This document shows, in pieces, positions 6,819 to 10,193 of a stretch of DNA of 10,193 nucleotides. Every line of letters starts with the position of its first letter. Position 1 is the first letter of the stretch. Position numbers and translations under genes: made by a program. The notes below the pieces were generated by a model. It was not told the origin of the DNA and did not search any database. It saw only the letters and a list, made by a program, of their open reading frames with translations. Origin of the DNA: an uncultured Gemmatimonadaceae bacterium (lineage in GTDB: Bacteria; Gemmatimonadota; Gemmatimonadetes; Gemmatimonadales; Gemmatimonadaceae); contig CATPBN010000258.1 in NCBI GenBank assembly GCA_955652635.1, positions 1-10,193 on the forward strand, read 5' to 3'.

Positions 6819-7746
6819 CGATCAGCACCAGCGCGGCGAACATGAGCTCCATCGTCGCCGACCGGCGAATAATCTGTTCGGTCCCTTCGGTTCCGAGCGA
6901 TGGACGCACGCGTTTCCAGTTCCATGCGCCGAGCACCACCACGATCAGGACGAGCACGAGCTTGACCATCAAGGCTATCCCGTAGCTCGTAGTCCATAGC
7001 GCAGAGAGGCGCTTTAGGTGCAGCCAGGCAGTGGTTGCACCGGTGATCGCGACGATCGGCGACGCTGTGAGCGCGAGGGGTGAAAAGGAATTCACCAGGT
7101 CGGCGACGAGCCCGGCACGGTGCCCCCCGGAAGAATGCCTTCTTATCAGCCCGCGGATTCCGACGAGCGTAAGGACCAGGAGAGTTCCGAGCCAGGTGGA
7201 TGCGGCAAGGATGTGTACGGCGTTCACCTTGTTTGCGAAATTTCTGCCGGTGTACAGCGGCTGAAGAACGGTGAAGAGGACACCTATCGCGGCAAGAATC
7301 CACCCGAATGACGGCGCTGCCCGGACGAGTGCGAAGCCGATAAAGGCCAGCGCCAGCATTGCCAGCTTGAACTCAAATGGATTCAGGTTTTTCGGAAGGG
7401 CTTCAGCGAAGCTCTTGTTGTCGGCGATTGACGTGAGGTAGGGCGCGCCAAGGGTGTTGAGAGCAAGAAGCAGCACGCCGAGGATGCCGAGCAGGGCAGC
7501 ATTATCGGCTCGAAGGATCGTTCGCGCTTCGTCGCTCATCCCACGAACGCGCCGGACAATTCCGAAGCGAAATCCAACGGCACCAATGGCCAGGAAAGAG
7601 CCGACGAACCGTGTCAGCTCCATCAACGCATCCGTGTAGCCGAAACCGGGCGGCGGTCTGCCTGGACCACCAGGCCCTCCGCGAGGAGGACCCATTTGTT
7701 GTGCCGTTTGCGCCACTGCCTGCAGCAGGCTCACGAGATTCGTCAT
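6781..7746 (-). CDS. CopD-domain copper resistance/transport membrane protein
   Basis: This 321-aa protein belongs to the CopD family, which carries or admits copper across the inner membrane, usually with the periplasmic protein CopC. About eight membrane helices are visible near 41-61, 85-103, 127-143, 147-163, 176-197, 220-243, 254-274 and 298-316, the usual CopD number. Family-like segments include VNAVHILAASTWLG (174-187, with H178 in the membrane) and H243 in WLHL. The N-terminus holds a Gly/Pro-rich stretch (19-36, with repeated GGPGGPGRPPPG) that is unusual and has no evident metal ligands. No CopC domain is fused or adjacent. The ATG overlaps the HAD gene stop as ATGA, with GGGGAG 9 nt upstream, so it is the third gene of a DUF4142-HAD-CopD operon. 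Its 3' end runs 38 bp into the convergent PAP2 gene. Confidence 0.82.
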   Translation of the reverse strand: MTNLVSLLQAVAQTAQQMGPPRGGPGGPGRPPPGFGYTDALMELTRFVGSFLAIGAVGFRFGIVRRVRGMSDEARTILRADNAALLGILGVLLLALNTLGAPYLTSIADNKSFAEALPKNLNPFEFKLAMLALAFIGFALVRAAPSFGWILAAIGVLFTVLQPLYTGRNFANKVNAVHILAASTWLGTLLVLTLVGIRGLIRRHSSGGHRAGLVADLVNSFSPLALTASPIVAITGATTAWLHLKRLSALWTTSYGIALMVKLVLVLIVVVLGAWNWKRVRPSLGTEGTEQIIRRSATMELMFAALVLIATSALVTLPSPG

Positions 7747-8411
7747 CGATGATTTCTCCCCAGCAGTGATGCATCGTAGTGGGTCAGCAGGGCTGCTGGC
7801 CCGTCGTAAATCCCTGCGGCTCCTTTGAGATTCTTGTCATCCCAGCCGCCGGAGCGGAAAGCAATGATTCGCACTCCAGCTTTGGTCGCCGCTTCGACAT
7901 CGTACGGCGTATCACCGATCATGACCGCATCGCTGGGTGAGACACCACTTTCTTCGATTGCGGCCTCGACGATATCCGGGTCGGGTTTGGATCTCTTCGC
8001 ATCGCTGGCGGTTGCCTTCTCCTCCATCAGATCCTCGACCTCCGCTGCCCTGAGGAGTTCTTTCAACTCCTTGTCTTTGGCCGATGTGGCCACGATCGCT
8101 TTCAGACCGTCCTCGCGAACGCGAAGCACGAGCGCTCGCGCGCCAGCAAGCGGTCGGAGGCGAGAAAGATATCTCTCACGAAAGATCTCCGACCGTCGCT
8201 TGACCAGCTTCTTACCTTGTTCGCTGTCGTGGCGGATTCCGATTGCTTTCGGAAGCAGCTTGTCGGCCCCCATTCCTATCAGAGGTCTCACAACTTCGAA
8301 CGGCATCTCGCGTCCAGACTCCGCGAACGTGTCCACCCAGGACTGAGCGTGCGCGTCGTTGCTGTCCACGAGCGTGCCGTCGACGTCGAAGATTACGCCT
8401 TTGAGCGACAA
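7743..8411 (-). CDS. HAD-superfamily phosphatase (beta-PGM/phosphoglycolate-phosphatase-like)
   Basis: The 222-aa product is a cytoplasmic Asp-nucleophile phosphatase. Motif I is DVDGT with D9 (nucleophile) and D11 (acid/base); motif II is VATSAKD with S110; motif III is K142 in RSKPDPD; motif IV is MIGDTPYD with D167 and D171 for magnesium. A helical cap of roughly residues 16-88 lies between motifs I and II, as in subfamily I enzymes such as phosphoglycolate phosphatase and beta-phosphoglucomutase. The substrate cannot be assigned. The start is a TTG: the codon just before it is the TAG of the DUF4142 gene, and no ATG or GTG precedes motif I, so TTG at 8411 is the only start that keeps the catalytic Asp. 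There is no gap to the upstream gene, and a 4-nt overlap with the copD-like gene downstream indicates one mRNA. Confidence 0.87.
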   Translation of the reverse strand: MSLKGVIFDVDGTLVDSNDAHAQSWVDTFAESGREMPFEVVRPLIGMGADKLLPKAIGIRHDSEQGKKLVKRRSEIFRERYLSRLRPLAGARALVLRVREDGLKAIVATSAKDKELKELLRAAEVEDLMEEKATASDAKRSKPDPDIVEAAIEESGVSPSDAVMIGDTPYDVEAATKAGVRIIAFRSGGWDDKNLKGAAGIYDGPAALLTHYDASLLGRNHR

Positions 8412-9020
8412 CTACTTCAAGGTTTTCTGGATCGATTCGGCCTTGTCGAGGTGGCTTTGCACGACCGGCGTCGCTTTTTGAATCAGATTCTTGAGCTCCG
8501 TGGTCTGCGCCTGGCCCATCGCCTTTACCGCAAGGTCAAGCACTTTCTTGTGATCGTCGACCTGACCATCGATGTATGCCTTATCGAAATCCTTTCCCTT
8601 CGCTGTGGAGTTGAGATTATCCATCGCCCTCTGGGCGTCGGACGTGATGTTGTCGCCCGCGGGCGGAGTTGGGGTGACCTTCAGTTTCTTCGCCAGTGCC
8701 TCGCCCTGCACCCGCAGTTTGTGATGATCGCTGACCATCTGCTTACCAAAGTTGCGTACCGCGGCGGACGTTCCCTTGGTAGTGGCGATTGCTCCTTCCG
8801 AGCTGTCGGCAGCACTCGCTTCGTCGAGAAGCGCGAAGATATTGGCATCGCTCCAGCTGCCGCCGGCGCTCATGGAGCTGCCCGTCATTGCCGAAGTATC
8901 GGTCGTTGTGGTGCTTGATGCCGCGCTTGTATCGGCTGCGGCGTTGTCCTTCTTGCTACATGCGGCCACAACCATGGCCGTGACTGCCAGAGTTACCACT
9001 TTCAATCGCGATACAACCAT
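8412..9020 (-). CDS. DUF4142 ferritin-like lipoprotein
   Basis: The 202-aa product begins with a short basic stretch, a hydrophobic core and a lipobox VAAC ending at C21, so it is probably a lipid-anchored envelope protein. A Ser/Thr/Ala-rich linker (~22-56) leads to a DUF4142 domain (57-202), a ferritin-like helical bundle of unknown function. Typical His-bearing helices are seen: MVSDHH (H99, H100), IDGQVDDH (H157) and VVQSH (H190), which could bind metal. The frame extends 8 codons upstream to a TTG (9044), but the ATG at 9020 has GGAGGGG ending 7 nt before it and gives a proper signal peptide, so it is chosen. It is the first gene of the operon with HAD and CopD. A metal- or stress-related role beside CopD is a guess from context. 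Confidence 0.85.
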   Translation of the reverse strand: MVVSRLKVVTLAVTAMVVAACSKKDNAAADTSAASSTTTTDTSAMTGSSMSAGGSWSDANIFALLDEASAADSSEGAIATTKGTSAAVRNFGKQMVSDHHKLRVQGEALAKKLKVTPTPPAGDNITSDAQRAMDNLNSTAKGKDFDKAYIDGQVDDHKKVLDLAVKAMGQAQTTELKNLIQKATPVVQSHLDKAESIQKTLK

Positions 9021-9027
9021 TGTCAGT

Positions 9028-9034
9028 CCCCTCC
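9028..9034 (-). promoter_or_regulatory. Strong Shine-Dalgarno GGAGGGG of the DUF4142 gene
   Basis: GGAGGGG on the minus strand, 7 nt before the ATG at 9020, decides the start of the lipoprotein gene over the TTG at 9044. Confidence 0.8.
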
Positions 9035-9080
9035 AAAGGGTCAAGGAAAAACCGCTCCGTTCATCGAGGCGGCATTGGCC

Positions 9081-9103
9081 TTTTGCTCGCGATCAAAGCA
9101 AAA
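9081..9103. repeat. Inverted repeat TTTTGCT-N9-AGCAAAA
   Basis: Perfect 7-bp arms (9081-9087 and 9097-9103) lie in the 106-bp gap between the GAF-like gene stop (9127) and the DUF4142 gene start (9020). The stem is AT-rich and no T-run follows it on the minus strand, so termination would be weak. It could be an operator of the DUF4142 operon, whose promoter should lie in this gap. No clear -35/-10 pair was found. Confidence 0.3.
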
Positions 9104-9126
9104 AGCGTACGCATCCCTCGTGTTCC

Positions 9127-9891
9127 CTATTGGGTTCGAGCGGCGTCGACTGTCGACGGACGCATCTGGTTGAAGGTGTTCGTGTCGTTGTAACGTGAGA
9201 GCCCGCTCTTTACGTCCAGCGCCAACGTCCTGAATCGGTCGGCCGAACCCTGAGACACTTGTACGGTGGCAAACAGTATCACGGCGAACAAATCACCGTT
9301 GGTGAGCAGTCCGCCAAATCCAAGCACCGACCGGATTCCAAAACGCACGACGAATTCCTGCTGCGCCGGAATGTAGGGGCTGCCAACTGCGTCCTCGACG
9401 TGAAAGACTCCGTGTCGTTTGCCGGCGAGCTCGCGCACAATCCCGGCAGACGGTTGGACTACGCTACTGAGCTCGATGCCGAATTCCTTGATCAGCCGGG
9501 AAATCATCGGCGCTTTCGCGACGACCTCCGGGCTCGGAAGCGGTATCGCCCGATGTCCGCGGGATTGATGTCGGGAGTTCCAGGCTGCAGTTTGGCCCAC
9601 CGTCGCCATGAGTGTCAGACATTTCATCGTCGCCCACGGTTGCCGGAAGCCCATGAGCGTTCGAGCAAAGTCCTGAAGTTCCGGCTCGAGCAACCCGAAA
9701 GCGTTGGTCTTGTAGCAGCGGACGAGGGCACATTGTCGTTCTCCTTCGGCGTCCCGAAGCTCGTCGTAAAGAAATCGGCAGACGCGTTGCGCCGCTAATT
9801 CGAATGTGGGAGCGTCTGTCGCGGTCTCGCGTAGGCGCGGACTGCACTTCAACATCTCACCGAGACCGAACGTGGTCAGATCGTATGGCAT
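9127..9891 (-). CDS. Stand-alone GAF-like sensory domain protein
   Basis: The 254-aa product (ATG at 9891) opens MPYDLTTFGLGEML and contains LVRCYKTNAFGLLEP (57-71), a CLTLMATVG segment (91-99), RGHRAIPLPS (111-120) and SPYIPAQQEF with GFGGLL and GDLFAVILF (171-207). From memory, this arrangement resembles GAF-like input segments at the N-termini of histidine kinases and related signalling proteins. Here no kinase, PAS, phosphatase or cyclase domain follows: after ~235 residues it ends in a short polar tail (SRYNDTNTFNQM). It has no signal peptide, so a cytoplasmic sensor or adaptor is inferred. The frame extends to a TTG at 9915; the ATG is preferred because homologs as I recall them begin at MPYDL, although only a weak GGA precedes it. 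Its 5' end faces the beta-lactamase-like gene across 48 bp. Confidence 0.6.
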   Translation of the reverse strand: MPYDLTTFGLGEMLKCSPRLRETATDAPTFELAAQRVCRFLYDELRDAEGERQCALVRCYKTNAFGLLEPELQDFARTLMGFRQPWATMKCLTLMATVGQTAAWNSRHQSRGHRAIPLPSPEVVAKAPMISRLIKEFGIELSSVVQPSAGIVRELAGKRHGVFHVEDAVGSPYIPAQQEFVVRFGIRSVLGFGGLLTNGDLFAVILFATVQVSQGSADRFRTLALDVKSGLSRYNDTNTFNQMRPSTVDAARTQ

Positions 9892-9939
9892 GAGTAGATT
9901 TCCAACCTTAGCCAATTTCGTGCCCTTCTCACTCTACGT
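9892..9939. promoter_or_regulatory. 48-bp divergent intergenic region
   Basis: This must hold the 5' signals of both the GAF-like gene (minus) and the beta-lactamase-like gene (plus), unless the promoters lie inside the coding regions. No convincing -35/-10 pair was found on either strand. The plus side is pyrimidine-rich before the ATG, with no Shine-Dalgarno. Confidence 0.4.
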
Positions 9940-10193
9940 ATGACAGCGTACAAGCATTCCCGAGCACTGAGCTCCGCTGCGAGTTACGCGGCGATCCTTC
10001 TCGCCGGCGTGGTTGCCTGCGCGGCGTCGAGAGCAGGCCATTCGCAGCTGGGTCGATTGTCCGCCGTTCACGCGGACACCGCCGCGTTGCGCCGGAAGCT
10101 CGACTCCATCGCCGATGCTCATCATGGCGTCGTTGGTTACAGTGTCATCGACCTGGAGACGGGCGCGCGTATCAGCAGGCGGGGCGACGAGAC
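9940..10193 (+). CDS. Class A beta-lactamase-like serine hydrolase lipoprotein (5' part)
   Basis: The gene runs off the window; the first 84 residues plus part of the next codon are visible. The N-terminus (MTAYKHSRALSS) leads into a hydrophobic segment ending LLAGVVAC, a lipobox with C27, so a lipid-anchored envelope protein is likely. Residues ~48-84 (LRRKLDSIADAHHGVVGYSV, then IDLETGARISRRGDE) match the start of the beta-lactamase/transpeptidase-like fold of class A enzymes, where a helix precedes the strand GYSVIDLETG. The catalytic SxxK, SDN and KTG motifs lie beyond the edge, so activity cannot be judged. It has no Shine-Dalgarno before the ATG; the upstream sequence is pyrimidine-rich. 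It diverges from the GAF-like gene. A penicillin-binding-type hydrolase without resistance function remains possible. Confidence 0.7.
   Translation, partial: MTAYKHSRALSSAASYAAILLAGVVACAASRAGHSQLGRLSAVHADTAALRRKLDSIADAHHGVVGYSVIDLETGARISRRGDE

Noticed and set aside
8217..8918. Plus-strand 233-codon frame across the HAD and DUF4142 genes
   Set aside because: It crosses the junction of two motif-supported minus-strand genes and has no start signal or recognisable domain.
9081..9103. Intrinsic terminator after the GAF-like gene
   Set aside because: The TTTTGCT/AGCAAAA stem is AT-rich and is not followed by a T-run in the minus-strand direction; kept only as an inverted repeat.
1..10193. CRISPR array, tRNA/rRNA gene, insertion sequence or prophage
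   Set aside because: No regularly spaced direct repeats, cloverleaf-type sequence, transposase or integrase motif, or terminal repeats were seen while reading both strands.

Overview
The window is about 60% G+C by eye, densely coded bacterial DNA. It has no tRNA, rRNA, CRISPR array, transposase or phage gene. Its gene set is a very large exported Asp-box beta-propeller protein, PAP2 phosphatases, DUF4142, DinB-like and CopD proteins, and a class A beta-lactamase-like lipoprotein. This looks like the chromosome of a soil or environmental Gram-negative, with Gemmatimonadota (or a relative such as Acidobacteriota) the best guess. That placement rests on family content and gene style alone and is an inference.

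Left block, all on the minus strand and read from high to low coordinates. An exported ~1086-residue beta-propeller protein (6002-2742) is followed by a BcrC-type undecaprenyl-diphosphate phosphatase (2745-2128) and a DinB/YfiT-type metalloprotein (2131-1655). Both junctions in this set are 4-nt stop/start overlaps. After a 130-bp gap comes a 111-aa disordered hypothetical protein (1524-1189), and then a PIG-L/LmbE-type deacetylase (about 1085-72). A perfect 7-bp inverted repeat sits in the gap before the deacetylase.

Middle. A second PAP2 phosphatase with a signal peptide (6114-6818, plus strand) diverges from the propeller gene across 111 bp. It probably has a leaderless transcript. Its 3' end overlaps the 3' end of a convergent CopD-type membrane protein gene by 38 bp.

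Right block, minus strand. A stand-alone GAF-like sensory-type protein (9891-9127) lies upstream of a compact cluster: a DUF4142 lipoprotein (9020-8412), a HAD phosphatase with a TTG start (8411-7743) and CopD (7746-6781). Spacing inside the cluster is 0 nt and a 4-nt overlap, so these three are probably one operon. At the right edge, a beta-lactamase-like lipoprotein gene (9940 to beyond the window end) diverges from the GAF-like gene across only 48 bp.

The theme is the cell envelope: lipid-carrier dephosphorylation (BcrC-type, PAP2), deacetylation of a sugar conjugate (PIG-L), exported or lipid-anchored proteins (propeller, DUF4142, beta-lactamase-like) and membrane copper handling (CopD). 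No complete novel defence or mobile system is visible. The points most worth a second look are the coupling of the giant propeller gene to a BcrC-type phosphatase, the stand-alone sensory domain divergent from a beta-lactamase-like gene, the 111-aa orphan protein, and the pyrimidine-rich, Shine-Dalgarno-less starts of the genes that head transcription units.
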